Shown here in pieces: positions 36,901 to 46,900 of a stretch of DNA of 64,000 nt. The notes beneath the pieces are model-generated. The model saw only the letters and a list, made by a program, of their open reading frames with translations. It did not search any database and was not told the origin of the DNA. This DNA comes from Candidatus Heimdallarchaeum endolithica (GTDB lineage: Archaea; Asgardarchaeota; Heimdallarchaeia; Heimdallarchaeales; Heimdallarchaeaceae), in contig CP084167.1 of assembly GCA_021513715.1 (NCBI GenBank), forward strand, positions 2,179,555 to 2,243,554, in the 5' to 3' direction. The number at the start of each line of letters is the position of its first letter. Position 1 is the first letter of the stretch. Both the position numbers and the translations under genes were made by a program.

Positions 36901-39900
36901 CATCTATTTCTGTTAGACCAGCTCGACTGTGTATTTCGAAAGTGAAATGAGGGTAGTATGTTAAAGGTTCATCGAGAGTAACATTGTACATCTCTCCATT
37001 GATGTAGATCAAAAGTTCATAAATTTCTACGGTGTAAGTTGCGTTGAGTGTTTCATCAAAAGAAAGATAACTATTATTCACATATCTGAAATAAATTCTA
37101 TTCCACTCGTCTAAACTAAATGTGTGATTAACAAAATAACCGTCAGAATAGGTCATAGAAGAGGAAACGTCTTCCCCATAACTGAAACGAAGTTTCTTTC
37201 CTTCTATAAGTATACTTCCAACAGTATAATCTTTTATTCCCGAATAATAACAACCAAATACACTCAAAGATAGTTTGGTGTATAAGGTAGGTTTAATATC
37301 AAGTGCAAAATCTACAGGTAAGTTTTCACCTAAAACACTATCTACTGTAGTGCTAAGTTTAACTTCTCCGGAAACTTCCAAAATATTATCTATAGGAGGT
37401 TGGATGTAGTAATCCCCTAATGTTCCTTCTCCTAAATAAAAGTCCTCTTCCATACCTTCTACAGTCTCTTTAACATGATGGAAAGAAGAAGAGTGTATTC
37501 CTTCCATTGTCAGACCGGTTAATTCTCCAGTTTGGAAAACTAACTCACATTCTTGCAAAGTAGAAAAAGTGGGGACAGTAAAAGTGAGCATATCACTTTC
37601 TCGGTCTAGTTCTTTCCACAAATCAAACTCAATATACGATTCTTCTATCCTTACCCTCATGTAAAATTGCTGATACAAACTATTATAGCCGAGATCAACA
37701 GGAATAGGAACCCACGTTCCTATCTGCTCTTCATTTGCACCTATTATTTTTCTGAAAACTCCCACTTCAAATCTGTTCTCTGAAACACTACTGAGTTTAA
37801 ACCTTAATACATACTCATAGTTCGATTGTTGGAAAACACCTAAATCTACAAAATCCTCTTCAGTAATAGCACCTAAAATATAAGGAGAAAATTCAATAAC
37901 TGTTGCACTTCCAGCTTTAATTACTCTGTCTAATAACGTTTTACTCTCAGGTTGGATAATTATTCTTTCTCCATCATTTATCCAAGAACTATTAGAATAA
38001 TCCTCTGCTTTCTTTATTACAGAAGATTTTTCATTTTCTGCTAAAGTGTGGATGAATACATCTCCAATACTTATACCCAAGTCATTTAAGCCAAAACCAA
38101 AACAATTAGGAGGTAGAAGAGAAAAAGTATGAGTATAGTAAGATGAATTTAGATAAAATCTATTTTCAAATTCGATAATTTTGTGCCCACTATAGTATAA
38201 AGCCAAGTTTTCCTCTGGAATAGCGTATTCCTTTGTATAATCTTCACATATACTTCCATTCTCATAAATCCCACTTCCTACATACTCATCGTTTTCTCCT
38301 TCAATCAAAGTAAAAGTATAAGCACTATCGCTTATTCCCCCCTCTGTTAGAGGATCAGAATTATCCCAAGTAATAATGTGTCTATAATCATCTCCATCTC
38401 CATCTTCCATCCAGCTATTGATATAGGTTTGTTGTTGTAGATACATTGGTTCATAATAGTATTTGTTGTAACCATCATGACTTAAAGTAATAATATATTT
38501 GTAAGAATCTTCACTAATTTCTTCCATGTAAATGTTAAAATGCAAAGTTAGATCTTCGATATTTCTAAATGCGCCTAGACTACTTCTTCCAATGTAAACA
38601 TGGTAGTAAGGTTGAAAATCTACAACCTCATTATCTAAATCTCCATAACCATCAAAATAGTTACCAGAATCATAATAGACAAAGATTCGGAGAACTTTGG
38701 GATGATTAGAGTCGTGAGAAGGAAGGAATATTGGTATTGTTTTATAAAAAGCTAACCTTTCTTCTTCATTTATTCTATTGTCAGAATTAATGCTGAAATA
38801 TCCTTGTTCCCACAAATCTTCTACTGACCAAGAATCAATTTTGACATCAAACTCAAATAAGTTTTTATTTCCCAGATAAGTTCCAGAATAAAATATTGGT
38901 AAACTATTGTATTGGTCAAATATCATCATTTCATTAGTAAATATATTATCATCGTCATATGTTTCTGTTCCTGATTCACTAAAATATTCGGTATAGGTTA
39001 TACTATTCTGTCTTAGCATAGCAGGGTAACGGAAAATGAAAGCCGAGTTGAAATCATCGAAATCATACAGTTCATACTTAGGAATCCTTACCCAAGTTTC
39101 ACCAAAGGGGAGAGTATATGAATTATAATCAATCGTGGTTCCTGTTTGATGAGGCTCTACTGGTGTTATGTGAGGCCATACCTCTAAAGACTCTTGTGTT
39201 CCATCATGATCTTCATCGTCAAACATCTGCCATCTTAGATTCTCTGCATGAGAAAATTCCATGTTGGAATAAGAATCGACACTGAAAATTAATCCATTAT
39301 AACTTGCAAAAGGACTTACGTGAGTTAAAGGATTAACACGTATCCCTTCGTCTCCATCTATCAGTCCATTGCGATTTTTATCTACCCAATCGTTTTCGAA
39401 CCAAAGCCCAGAAGAAGGAACAACCCAACGTTCATCTGGTGATTCTCCATGTCCAAAAAGGTAAGAAGCAGTGTCTATCGCTTTGAATTCATCCCACCAG
39501 AGATAATCTATACAAGAATAAAGTTCTTGTCCATTTAGATTTGTTAAATATTGGGTATGATTAATTTGTAGATCATACCTTGTTATTTTTCCATTATAAT
39601 CGAAATTATATTTTATGTTTTGGTAATCATTAAAAGTCAAATCTTTGGCTATAATGGGCGAAGAATCGTCGGTGTTATTATAGAAACTGATTTTACCTAA
39701 TACATAGAAGGGACTGCTTAATCCATATCTAGATATTTTTTTCGATGCAAAGGTTCGAGTAAGATTAGAGTTATTAGGAATGAATAAGTATTCTCCTTTT
39801 CTGAATTTATAGATTTCAGGGTCGGTGAAATCTACTTTGAGAGGATAGTTTGCTACAAAAATATCTTTATTTTCTAACAAATAGGGTGTGCCGTAAAATA

Positions 39901-42900
39901 GACAATAAGCATTATATTCCTCTACTAGAAGTTCAGGTTTCCATTCAATTGCCCAAGTGGTAGGTAAACCATAAATAGACAAATAGCTTTTTGCATAACT
40001 AGGTAAAGAATCTGTAGAGTAAAAAACAAGTTTGCCTTTTTCATCATTTACATTTTTTAGTGTAACAAAGAATGCATCATAATCTGCTTCAAAATCGTCG
40101 GTGTAGTCTCTTTTCAACTCTTCTGTTTGTCCAAAGTGGACACTTAGCACTAAAGTTTCATAATCTCTTACATCTATTCTGCTACCTAAAAGTACGCAAT
40201 GTTCTCCTGATAAATCCTCATAACTAAAACTAGGAGTAAGAGTAGAGGAGGGGTCAGTCCACTTTTCAGTTATATCCTTATCAGAATAGATAGTTTGGTT
40301 CCACCCGTAGGTCACCATATCGCTTTTTCCATCTCCATTTGTATCAGGATTAGACGGAAAAACAAGAAAAACTTTCAAGAATCCAATATAGTCATACCCT
40401 TTGTTTCTTACAAAAGTTTGATTATAAGGATAAAATTTTACAATTATTTTGGTATTATCTAATATCTTAGAAGGATCTTTATACGCTTGTGAATCAAACA
40501 TGCGTAAACTATATTCTAATAATGTTATTCCTTCAGGATTAATCGTTGTATTATCTACAGGTTTAACTTTTTTCCAAATATCTTCTATTGAGCTGTTACT
40601 AATCTGAAAATAAATATCTAAGTTAGTTAATACAGAAGAGAGAGTAAACAATCTAGATTGAGGATTAACTCTGAAAGACGTTTTGTCTAATCCTTCTGGA
40701 GCGTTTTCTGGAAGAGTGTTGACGTACCAAGGTGTGAGAGGGTTGTCGTTAGGATCGTTAGTAAAGGAAGGTTGTAACTCGGGGTCAATAAGTGTATATA
40801 AGTAAGGGTTAGTGTAAAGACTAACGGGAGTATCTAAATAACTTTGGATATTGTTTTTAATTGAAGCAACAAGTCTGCTGTCGCTGAGGAACGGAACAGA
40901 GTGAGTTTTCTCTCTCGGGATAGAAAAATCGATTGTTCCTTCACTCATGTCGATCTTGTAAATAATGATGTTCTTAATAACCATAAAGTCTGCAGAACGA
41001 AAAGTTATATCTTTTAGTACGTTTCCTCCTTGAATACCTGTTGTATCAGCTATGTTTTCGATGTTGAAAGTTATTACTCTCTCTTTAGTTGAAACGAACT
41101 CTTTAGTTATAGTACTGGTAGCGGGAATAATATTATCTTCACTGTTTATGATATTGAAGTCAACAGAAACACTTATGTTTAAAGGAGGATAAACAAGAGT
41201 GTAGTTTTCTTTTAATGAGTAAATAGTCAATCTCATGTATTTGAATTGTGTTAAATCTACATTGACGTTGGGTATTTTTACCTCTCCATTAAAAGCGACC
41301 AGATTGTTTCCAACTATTTTGTATTCCGCATCTATAAACTCATAGTCAGAGACAACATCGGTTATACCGTCTCCATCCAAATCTTCATTTATCAATGAAG
41401 GACTGAATAAAGTATAACCATACGTTTCATACCATTGGTCGTCAAAAGAAAGATTTTCTGAAGTTTCCTCATCGTAAAAGTTGTAACTCCATCCATCATC
41501 ACCTAAATTCAACCCGGAAGCATCTTCTAAAGCGTTAGCAGAAAAACCGATAGGTGCTGTCATTAGAGATTGTATCTCTATAACTTCAGGAGTAACTTCA
41601 AGAGAGTAATGTCTTTCTAACCTTACCTCATAATTACCAGGAATAAGATCAAGATAAAGACTGTGGGAGTAAAAATCTTTACTTCCATGCTCGGTCCAAG
41701 AGATAGTGCCGTAAAAAGTAAAAGTCTCAGGAGCGTTTAATCTTCTAATATATACATCTATTTGTGTGTTTGGAAAAGTGCCTTGACTTTTAGCTTTAAC
41801 TTTAAGAAGACAAGGTTCTAATATTTCCATGTCGTAAGAAGCAATAAAATACTGGTTATCTACATCATTTAAGACCAGATTACCCTCTTCTACATGACTA
41901 TACTCTGATTTGGAATAATAATCATAAGCGTTGACTACCTCTCCAAAAGCATGTACTCCACTCCATTCGATAGAGAAGAGTTCAAAAGGCGTCTTCAAGG
42001 GTTCGTAAGTTTGGGTTTCTTGATTATAACCTTTTACAAAAATATGAATATAATTATACATGTATAATGTGGTAGGAAAGGCCAAATATTCTATAATACC
42101 TTTCTTTAACAGTTTTTCTCCTATTAGCTCTAATTTGGGTACACCATTCAACCCATATGTGGTCATGTATAGTTCTACCATCACATCTTGGTAAGAATGA
42201 GCTACAATCAGTAATCTATTCGCTTTTTCGTAATCTGGAGCATCAAGAGAAAGATAATCAAACTTTACTGTTGCTCCTCCACTTTGTTTTGCTACCACGT
42301 TATCAAAAACAGAAAAGATACCTACATCACCGTGAAAACCGTAAAGTGTAGGCATGTTGATGATTAGGTCTTGACTATTAATGCTTACCTGGTAAGCTCT
42401 TAAACCTTTTAGCGATTTTACACCAAAGGAAACGGATTCGTTAAGAGTAAAATCATCTATCTTTTCAATTTTAGTTATTACTCCATCTTTGTAAATAACT
42501 AAAGCAGGATAAAAATACGACTTTTCCCCGTCGTTAACTTCTAAAATGTAACCTATTCCGAATTCTACATCTGCCATATAGCCATATATACCTATACCGC
42601 TTACTATCCCTTTTTTCTCTATTATCATACTGGTATGTATCTGGAATTCTGCTACTTCTGAATCATTTTTGATAATTCTACAACTATCATGCATAACTAC
42701 TGTATCATCATAACTAACTAGATTACTAGAGAGAATATTTTCATCAGAATAATATGAACTGTTAATTGTTTCTTCGTTTAAAGTATCATGAAAGATACTT
42801 TCTGTTATTTCAGTAAGATAAGAAGCGACATACCCATCTCTATCAGTACTTAAAGCTAAAACGTCGCTTCCATACATATCTGTAACTATCGTTTTGGAGC

Positions 42901-43930
42901 GAGGGTTCTTGGCTAGATATTCGGTAGGGTTGATAACTTTGTTATGCATTCCTGTATAATAGAAGGTCTTAATACTTAATTCGCTGAAATAAATCTCTAT
43001 AGGGTTAGTTTCTTCATGACCATAATCTATCTCAAACTCAAACTTGAACCATATTGTTTTTCCTCTTAAACCTTCTAAATCAGTACTATCAAATAGCAAA
43101 TCTTCATCTATTGTCCCATCGTCCCAGCTCTCACTTATTATTACCTCTCTTACATTTCCATAATAGTCAACATAACAATATTTTACAGTGAAATAAATTG
43201 TATGGTTATTTTCTTCTATTGGACTAATCATAAATCCATTGTAATCTAATGTCACAACAGGAACATTAGGAATATAGACAGCATCACTTTCAAAACTGTT
43301 GAAAGCGTATAAAGTTACAATATTTGAATCGTTATCGTTGTTAAATGTCCCATCGAGTAAAAAGTTGTGATAGTATAATTTTCTAGTATAAACTTTTATT
43401 TCTCCTATCCTAACTTTTCCATAAATCTTTATTTTCATGGAGGTTGTATCTCCAAAAACATACATGGATAAATCTAAATCTAGTTCAGTTGAACTTTCTA
43501 ACATTGATCTAGTGATAGTATACAAAACTCTAGAATTATTCGCGTCTAATAATTGTATTTTAGAAGAATAAGACAGATAAGTAGTTTGTATATTTTTAAT
43601 AGATATTTTTGGGGCCATCTCACTTCCCCAGATGAGTTCGAACTTTTCACTTACTGCTATTTGTCCTTCTGAAACTTCTAGCACCCATCCATCTGTGTCA
43701 AGAACGAATTTCCTGTGTCCCCCATGCCATAAGGGAAGAGTAGAGTTGCTGAAATCGTCATAGAAGAAAGTGTAATCGGAGTCTCCCTTTATAGGAGTAG
43801 TAAACATGGTAATACCTTGAAAAATAGTAATAAGTATAATACCAAGAACAATAAATTTGATTTTTTTATTGTTAATATTTTTCAAATTGCTTAATAGATC
43901 AAATTTGTTAGAATGTATTTTTTTAGACAT
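27950..43930 (-). CDS. Giant secreted protein, 5326 residues, toxin-like layout
   Basis: The N-terminus has a cytoplasmic basic segment, then a signal/anchor (IKFIVLGIILITIFQGITMF). Residues ~40-3500 are beta-rich, with many lectin/ConA-like domains and Ca-binding type DxDxDG loops (LDGDGITD near 845, NGDGKSD near 1195, NRNGLIDGDEG near 1515, DEDHDG near 1570) and many N-glycosylation sequons. From about 3550 the character changes to hydrophobic and helical: GVKSFLLPLKQMFSIFF, PMDIINIICFFAP near 3835, and TFAQITIFLPQKLLLL near 3930. A PD-(D/E)XK-like motif follows, GIDLI...FVELKYL, with Asp4323, Glu4333 and Lys4335. The last ~900 residues are unassigned helical sequence. The ATG overlaps the preceding giant gene's stop (TAATG) with GGAGG just upstream. 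A secreted adhesin with a toxin-like tail is inferred, not shown. Confidence 0.9.
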   Translation of the reverse strand: MSKKIHSNKFDLLSNLKNINNKKIKFIVLGIILITIFQGITMFTTPIKGDSDYTFFYDDFSNSTLPLWHGGHRKFVLDTDGWVLEVSEGQIAVSEKFELIWGSEMAPKISIKNIQTTYLSYSSKIQLLDANNSRVLYTITRSMLESSTELDLDLSMYVFGDTTSMKIKIYGKVRIGEIKVYTRKLYYHNFLLDGTFNNDNDSNIVTLYAFNSFESDAVYIPNVPVVTLDYNGFMISPIEENNHTIYFTVKYCYVDYYGNVREVIISESWDDGTIDEDLLFDSTDLEGLRGKTIWFKFEFEIDYGHEETNPIEIYFSELSIKTFYYTGMHNKVINPTEYLAKNPRSKTIVTDMYGSDVLALSTDRDGYVASYLTEITESIFHDTLNEETINSSYYSDENILSSNLVSYDDTVVMHDSCRIIKNDSEVAEFQIHTSMIIEKKGIVSGIGIYGYMADVEFGIGYILEVNDGEKSYFYPALVIYKDGVITKIEKIDDFTLNESVSFGVKSLKGLRAYQVSINSQDLIINMPTLYGFHGDVGIFSVFDNVVAKQSGGATVKFDYLSLDAPDYEKANRLLIVAHSYQDVMVELYMTTYGLNGVPKLELIGEKLLKKGIIEYLAFPTTLYMYNYIHIFVKGYNQETQTYEPLKTPFELFSIEWSGVHAFGEVVNAYDYYSKSEYSHVEEGNLVLNDVDNQYFIASYDMEILEPCLLKVKAKSQGTFPNTQIDVYIRRLNAPETFTFYGTISWTEHGSKDFYSHSLYLDLIPGNYEVRLERHYSLEVTPEVIEIQSLMTAPIGFSANALEDASGLNLGDDGWSYNFYDEETSENLSFDDQWYETYGYTLFSPSLINEDLDGDGITDVVSDYEFIDAEYKIVGNNLVAFNGEVKIPNVNVDLTQFKYMRLTIYSLKENYTLVYPPLNISVSVDFNIINSEDNIIPATSTITKEFVSTKERVITFNIENIADTTGIQGGNVLKDITFRSADFMVIKNIIIYKIDMSEGTIDFSIPREKTHSVPFLSDSRLVASIKNNIQSYLDTPVSLYTNPYLYTLIDPELQPSFTNDPNDNPLTPWYVNTLPENAPEGLDKTSFRVNPQSRLFTLSSVLTNLDIYFQISNSSIEDIWKKVKPVDNTTINPEGITLLEYSLRMFDSQAYKDPSKILDNTKIIVKFYPYNQTFVRNKGYDYIGFLKVFLVFPSNPDTNGDGKSDMVTYGWNQTIYSDKDITEKWTDPSSTLTPSFSYEDLSGEHCVLLGSRIDVRDYETLVLSVHFGQTEELKRDYTDDFEADYDAFFVTLKNVNDEKGKLVFYSTDSLPSYAKSYLSIYGLPTTWAIEWKPELLVEEYNAYCLFYGTPYLLENKDIFVANYPLKVDFTDPEIYKFRKGEYLFIPNNSNLTRTFASKKISRYGLSSPFYVLGKISFYNNTDDSSPIIAKDLTFNDYQNIKYNFDYNGKITRYDLQINHTQYLTNLNGQELYSCIDYLWWDEFKAIDTASYLFGHGESPDERWVVPSSGLWFENDWVDKNRNGLIDGDEGIRVNPLTHVSPFASYNGLIFSVDSYSNMEFSHAENLRWQMFDDEDHDGTQESLEVWPHITPVEPHQTGTTIDYNSYTLPFGETWVRIPKYELYDFDDFNSAFIFRYPAMLRQNSITYTEYFSESGTETYDDDNIFTNEMMIFDQYNSLPIFYSGTYLGNKNLFEFDVKIDSWSVEDLWEQGYFSINSDNRINEEERLAFYKTIPIFLPSHDSNHPKVLRIFVYYDSGNYFDGYGDLDNEVVDFQPYYHVYIGRSSLGAFRNIEDLTLHFNIYMEEISEDSYKYIITLSHDGYNKYYYEPMYLQQQTYINSWMEDGDGDDYRHIITWDNSDPLTEGGISDSAYTFTLIEGENDEYVGSGIYENGSICEDYTKEYAIPEENLALYYSGHKIIEFENRFYLNSSYYTHTFSLLPPNCFGFGLNDLGISIGDVFIHTLAENEKSSVIKKAEDYSNSSWINDGERIIIQPESKTLLDRVIKAGSATVIEFSPYILGAITEEDFVDLGVFQQSNYEYVLRFKLSSVSENRFEVGVFRKIIGANEEQIGTWVPIPVDLGYNSLYQQFYMRVRIEESYIEFDLWKELDRESDMLTFTVPTFSTLQECELVFQTGELTGLTMEGIHSSSFHHVKETVEGMEEDFYLGEGTLGDYYIQPPIDNILEVSGEVKLSTTVDSVLGENLPVDFALDIKPTLYTKLSLSVFGCYYSGIKDYTVGSILIEGKKLRFSYGEDVSSSMTYSDGYFVNHTFSLDEWNRIYFRYVNNSYLSFDETLNATYTVEIYELLIYINGEMYNVTLDEPLTYYPHFTFEIHSRAGLTEIDDLYFGGIEEDFDDDQIDEKIVKEEDLSGATSIKNKLLKKVVITVFGCTVYDIYSEVSVTVTDQHRTSETQTLKWEQISSSLERRKYTYTFETEFDYKKPLRITLTSKRISAIFHLMIENEQHASSFLYVPQVNDYESAKYVPVKYTGGQQIVHDQELQQKVTKFSLPIGGYLPLPDKRENFVLEGFAKGKGNITFDTPFFLTDIHTNERYPVLLTLNFGMNDSERDTGAYSYDSQSNLFTVTLTCTKEEGKWSYFRIDLFQLILYIKKTDTYPASFDLSEYETYADYGYGGFSTEKQKVEFTVTPDTTFYLTEFRVYNNLVAGRYPYAGARVSAVNKDTQSFVGELKWQQYNVSLDGWINLDEVFVYHEFIDNQTHITYDLVLYLTSDFTSSKVFFEIETNGIFVLSTGFATIMKKQELGMGSSTRFFTPQTELTPLFLHLIFPVYSFPKKIRISYMSDGIVQLNAGENNNRIREWLVSNAYYNDGESTAAITHLLSRTMPLEGETFLLNNEERFVFEKISLEDEYGVFSLGELPYSVHAGQQVALVTCVDFTQDINESELIIAFTHETIVIKQLMIDGIPLVMDNEAMWNEITFYGDKLLIPLNSEGLNRKTEPWEVYGDIRDNREVALWAGVAKGEVNESSVLDHYSSPPSTIFLNKKGIHQISLILERVSEENAFFGAIIEPCWDLIHNFVEPDEVHVDYSNVLAKNTIRFNNQLEVDFTRKKSDTKTFAYSKMQTIDTIPLNPYNVYKGGFYVDSYGTYHHWRVYFTGISGVEELYKGKKWYDEEGNLITPTNGTKYNWKFLLFQMNYAIVLDKGTSHSFVQPFSFLVGMYSFVEYWYFQDRNNNSQYDPGIDSEWIPKLYDGFGVPDIEDCSIIPGANETLVDPVTSAYRYGVPTSSRDKIHLETVAGLSLDLSSQYNSSLNVDISEARSISIDLEKEEEKETLTFIDPLNSTDFKLTKDYLIENTLDYNNNLTQTYALRTTVQFDNFELEMYRPKIDSSYLYLTEKNETYSRNYIYDEQSHTLYTYHTDLVSKESYGLEMVNTRGRVYAYNTNAMFGLPSANQIDNCEFVREWINETTERTIGEGLATPEVWTNTNILPSLYGNVKNDFISSFQIAIAYLHQNIMLVDMDLPTDVVSLTIFDEILGADYTWEDIPAEFYDENGTLIYDVSAGIIEFAIHSSDILTYFTTSYPLTFWDRTKELKGWSKFTMGVKSFLLPLKQMFSIFFRSGGLIKGLFGNWRGNDGDDSVLSEEDYRGWKSTFILLWGLMLGTTRGAGLAKGEIFDTSEKTKSLLCINDYWDWYLDSILVKNEPELKPRDGSEPSKYLPLVPDYEMEEILQDWAKSGNWKMIDWMTNEEYTPEHYNMNKRDAYMYYHFKEQLMKYGPYSIKVYSVQEAYSDGHEDFDDGYFIIAVPSLTDSGDYDWYVSLDYFHYFNGKKTKLSDFEALAFWEMLVNTFSVTALLADIRDSVCAPDAFVRAMALSQIPMDIINIICFFAPTPTQSPTKDLLNSMTKASRITTKTTKGFIRFISNVGSFAERRIIKFITKRNKFLSLLDSGGKIALTLRLLKYVNTFAQITIFLPQKLLLLTYSAPLMGINTIVKEAAELFSKATDIDVVAAFVLRKWVNNELLSGKPIKAQELVELMLKSRVTAQLIMQNTQNLIMEAPLKYLSLSYITALNVQNEGVYPVYSVTPEGTKIDKIQDLKTTGAGIIDSKLSFKESLDLLDHFNVFEAIKSEGICLVRNSFVDWDKTIENVKEMKRKLNPTITEKELEEITEKTIKELKRTHSRSPEFFIRYVELPDRLAGIINKEELLDIFSENLDVKFFNWLKENGYGQSLLVKLFDPTTDGTEEFTYHSQLKSVIPLFTLLQRMFLYKELTQKLFENIKEKESTSTTKVAAEKSINILKELLRKTDKILYNTLDSKNPFISIKESLKEGEKKPFNVNLKNTILKSTIELINPQDKIAENYVGIDLITTGGNFVELKYLSNNDLQTSFTHKGKYNFAYYLTAGLLDNFPLAYDYTNKEAYLTSKLLNHIIKKEVDYRPRNIASNTGIFSTLLGVVNYLFCGQTNKITTDEMAMAMLGYKISYHASTGYSTLLDYVQVVDKKNNDITAKGKYLQFQPIKSTERLKIAVRGILNVIDTNSLNEKFRTDFGENAKAYFITSHTKGYVIVFYTTIENGQEKVVSKAEYLDCFNSEYAKDEKSVRIIKTDYIPTEHIKYTLKVDENRITEIEKSEPINYKLYSFDGKEIELKNGIGLDTWARIRVVIEKNNELIPVLILQDRDGKIIKDSKGEMIYWPINSKLNGKNALTGKEQQIVNLAQQLNNIQEVSTYDTFTILEKNLKLSKAEIWKAISDNALYFSKFLKNKNVLALEMDINKDGKIIIDKRPMNVNDAVEEMKKYLEVINRMDDKAEIEKAKEEDYQIVEQLAKILFTSEAKIDEELMIKLRNEINERIIELKRLKEMASLFNPKERINKMVNSFLIVNNVNSPISPAEVNNKLAQILENVLTPIGYYEAFKDQLTEEEINIFTTGRKEYNYEIDVVETLLVEDDDLLAQLTKKNPGIKSQIVRYTANNEGRSVKIKSKISELVTLMRNVDKIVLDKNMEFLINENGYIRAIIEKIILETKLGKWYNKENSGELEGEKIDYKTYKEQLEIVRSKLKSIFGERVYIPEVTEDTRSLYMVFLIRLKENKVNNYRFVEIIQTKKLSKRTKDDYTICISFHGGEKGTRKVLKIMNEIIDKEMKKVAEINQELYNKHYKEMLEKIKGIIGEIQTGDTINLQKDITKYGRIDYLVTAEGLKGLFGETKNEMGISIEMLNSLIALAYMKAEEENVEEVKISMEELTNSVNVFCLYKKYDKLNLKLVEDEGGTFHRVAISYKKNNDVKKGLIYPITKYGLMNYEEALKTMYKEYLIWEDVYGTIENYYDIKNYYNENPQDIRYKIQKYENVKLGMTFYYRIWEAITTEMKKNKPK

Positions 43931-46900
43931 TATTTTTTACCTCCAAAAGATTTGAAAAAATGACTGAATTTTCTTCCCCTAGTTTGAGAAAGAGTAGACC
44001 AATTACTGGTCAAGAAAAACTTTGCTTTTAACAATAATTTTGGTTTTTTTATTATTATTAGAGTAATTGTTACTAATAACAAACTTCCGCTAACCAATAA
44101 AGGTAATAAAAGCGAATATTTTTGTGAAGAAGACAGGTTAACTATAATTCTGTATATTTCACTTACTTGTTCGTTAAGATTCTTATCTCTTGCTATTATT
44201 TGAATATAGTAACCAGGAGAGTTTTTAGCTTTAAATCCGATTAGGAAGAAGGAAGAAAGCATTTCTTTCATATTTTTAGTTTTGATTACTTTCCATCCTT
44301 TTTCTGTAGGAGATAAGAAGAGTATTTTTATTTCTTTGATGTTTTTATCGACTATTTTGGCGTTGATAGTTATTTGTTCTCCTACACTATAATAATCCGC
44401 ATAAACTACCTTTACTATCTTTGGTTTGGTTAGATCACTAATATATAATGAATAATCTTCTGATGACCATATTCTTCCGAACCAGTTCTCAATTGTAAAC
44501 ATATACTCAAGGGTATCTATTTCGTAACTATCTATAAGCGAAGAAAGAGGTAAGATGTATGTTTTTCCTTCCTCATCCAAAGGAGTGAGAATAAGCTTAC
44601 GAGTAGTATATTGATCTACTTTCAAAATGATAAAGGGTCGATAGTTCTCTGAAGCAAAAGCTTTGTTGAATTTAACAGTTAAGGTTTTTCTACTTTCATT
44701 AAATTCTATTTCTTCTACTTTAAGCTCTAAATCCATTGCTCCGAATAGACCCTTGTATTCTACATATTTCCAACTACTCCAAGAACTATATTGTCCATAA
44801 TCATTTCTTACACGGTACTTGAAGTATACCCTTTCTCCTATTCTATCTCCTCCAGTTAATTGCTTTTGCCAATAACCATCTCTTGCTGTCCCTGAGTATC
44901 GAGATATACCTGAACTCGTTGTGGTATAACTTGAAGTGGTAGGGCCATATCTTATTTGGATATAATTGATATTATCAGTGCTACATTTAGCATGTACCCT
45001 CGCATAAAAGAGGTCGTTCATAGTTCTATCATTATAACCATAAGCCCAGACACTTATTATACTAGGAGCGTAATGGACTTCATTTACTTGTAAATAGAAA
45101 GCTGAAGAAGTTTGAACATTTCCTGCTTTATCATATGCTACTGCTCTCCATTCTATCAATTTTCCTGAATAACTGCTATCAGGAACAAAATATACTTGGT
45201 AAGTGTTACCAGAGTAATGTGAAATGCTATGGTATACCCAGTTTCCTGAAGGATCTTTATGTTTAATATAACAAACACGATTAGGTGGAGTACCCGCAAG
45301 ATCCAATCCACTTGCTAAACTAGAAAGGTCGCTGAAATCTGCACGTATATATGTGCTATGTCCTACATCTATTGTATTTCCTGAACTACTAATGGGTTTG
45401 GTAACGGAAGGTTTGATGTTATCAATAACTGTAAATGCATCGTTCCAAGTGTATGAACCCGAGTGCCCATGTGCATCCGTGTAAGTGAATTTAACATCCC
45501 ATGCCCCACTGTACCATTTGAGATTGGAAAGAGTAAAAGTGGGTGTTTTAGTATCTTCAGGAGTAGTAGTAATTGTACCATAGACATAGTTAGTAAAACT
45601 ACTTTCCCCAGGATGTTTGTAGTAGCACTTATATTTTGTATACAGGGTGGATACACCTCCATCATCAAAAACGTTGATACTAAGTTCAATTGTTGAGCCA
45701 TATACTGGAGTAGAGTCGTCTACCGAAGGATTGGATCCAGAAGGATTAGTAGCATCGACCGAAACTGTAAAGCTATCAGTAATTTCAACTAGATTAATAC
45801 CATCTGAAGCAGTAATAGTAATCGAAAAAGTATCTTCGTAGTTTAATATAGCATTATCAATATAGGAATAGAACTCGTCTTCGAGTGATCCAGAATGAAC
45901 AGTTCGATAATGAGCTGTTCCTTCTCCATTTTCCTTATAACTGAAAGTAACCATACTAGGTTCGATATTTACATAATTATCAGAAATAAAGTAAGATATT
46001 TTTAAATCATAGGCTTCATTGTTACTTACACCATTAGGGGGAGTAAAATCAATCGTGGGAGGAGTTTTATCTGATACAATATAATCAAAACTGTAAGTTG
46101 CTGAATTACCCGCTTCATCAGTTCCTTTAACTTCAACTATGTATGTTCCAGTAGTAATTTGTCCAGGTATGGTAATAGAATAATAATTATCTTCTAATAA
46201 AGTTCCATCTGTTTGCCATGTCGTCCAATCATCGTTTTCATTTTTATATCTATATTGATAATCCATGTAAGGATAAGGAGTTATCTCATCACTAATTTTA
46301 CAATCAAAAGATAAATCTTCACCTACATCTTTAACAGCTCCATCAGGACTTTCTTTAAATACGATTCCAGAAGGTGGTTCCTTATCCACTGCATGTAAAC
46401 TTACGGAATCAGTCCCAAAATATGTTCCTGTTTCATCACTCGCTCTAACTTCAATATTTATATACTCATCTATCCTATACTCCGTTTTAGGTATAGTGAA
46501 AGAGTAAGTACCACTTGAACCTGTTGCACTAGTCCATTCTGTATAACTACCAGATTCAATAGAATAACGATATTGAGTATTGTAATCTCCATCTTCATGT
46601 TGAACAGAAAAAGTGATATCTATATCTGAAGCATAGTTAATCTCATTGTTAGAATAACTAGATGTAATTGTGACAGTAGGAGAAGCTTGGTTAATTCTAT
46701 ATCCCAAACCCGTGTCGTCATTTATATCATCATTATTATCTAATCTATATGTTGCTGTGTTTCCACAGTTATCTTGTAAAGTTATAGCTAATGCAACTTT
46801 ATCCCCTATGTTAAAAATCGAACCATCTATATTTGCTACAATCATTTGCCATGAAGAATTAGTAGGATGAGGTTCTGTACCTACGACAGTTCCAGAATAA

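Noticed and set aside
43900..43960. A frameshift splitting one still larger protein at the giant-giant junction
   Set aside because: The junction has a C-terminal anchor and basic tail, GGAGG and TAATG, then a new signal/anchor, so two coupled genes fit better.
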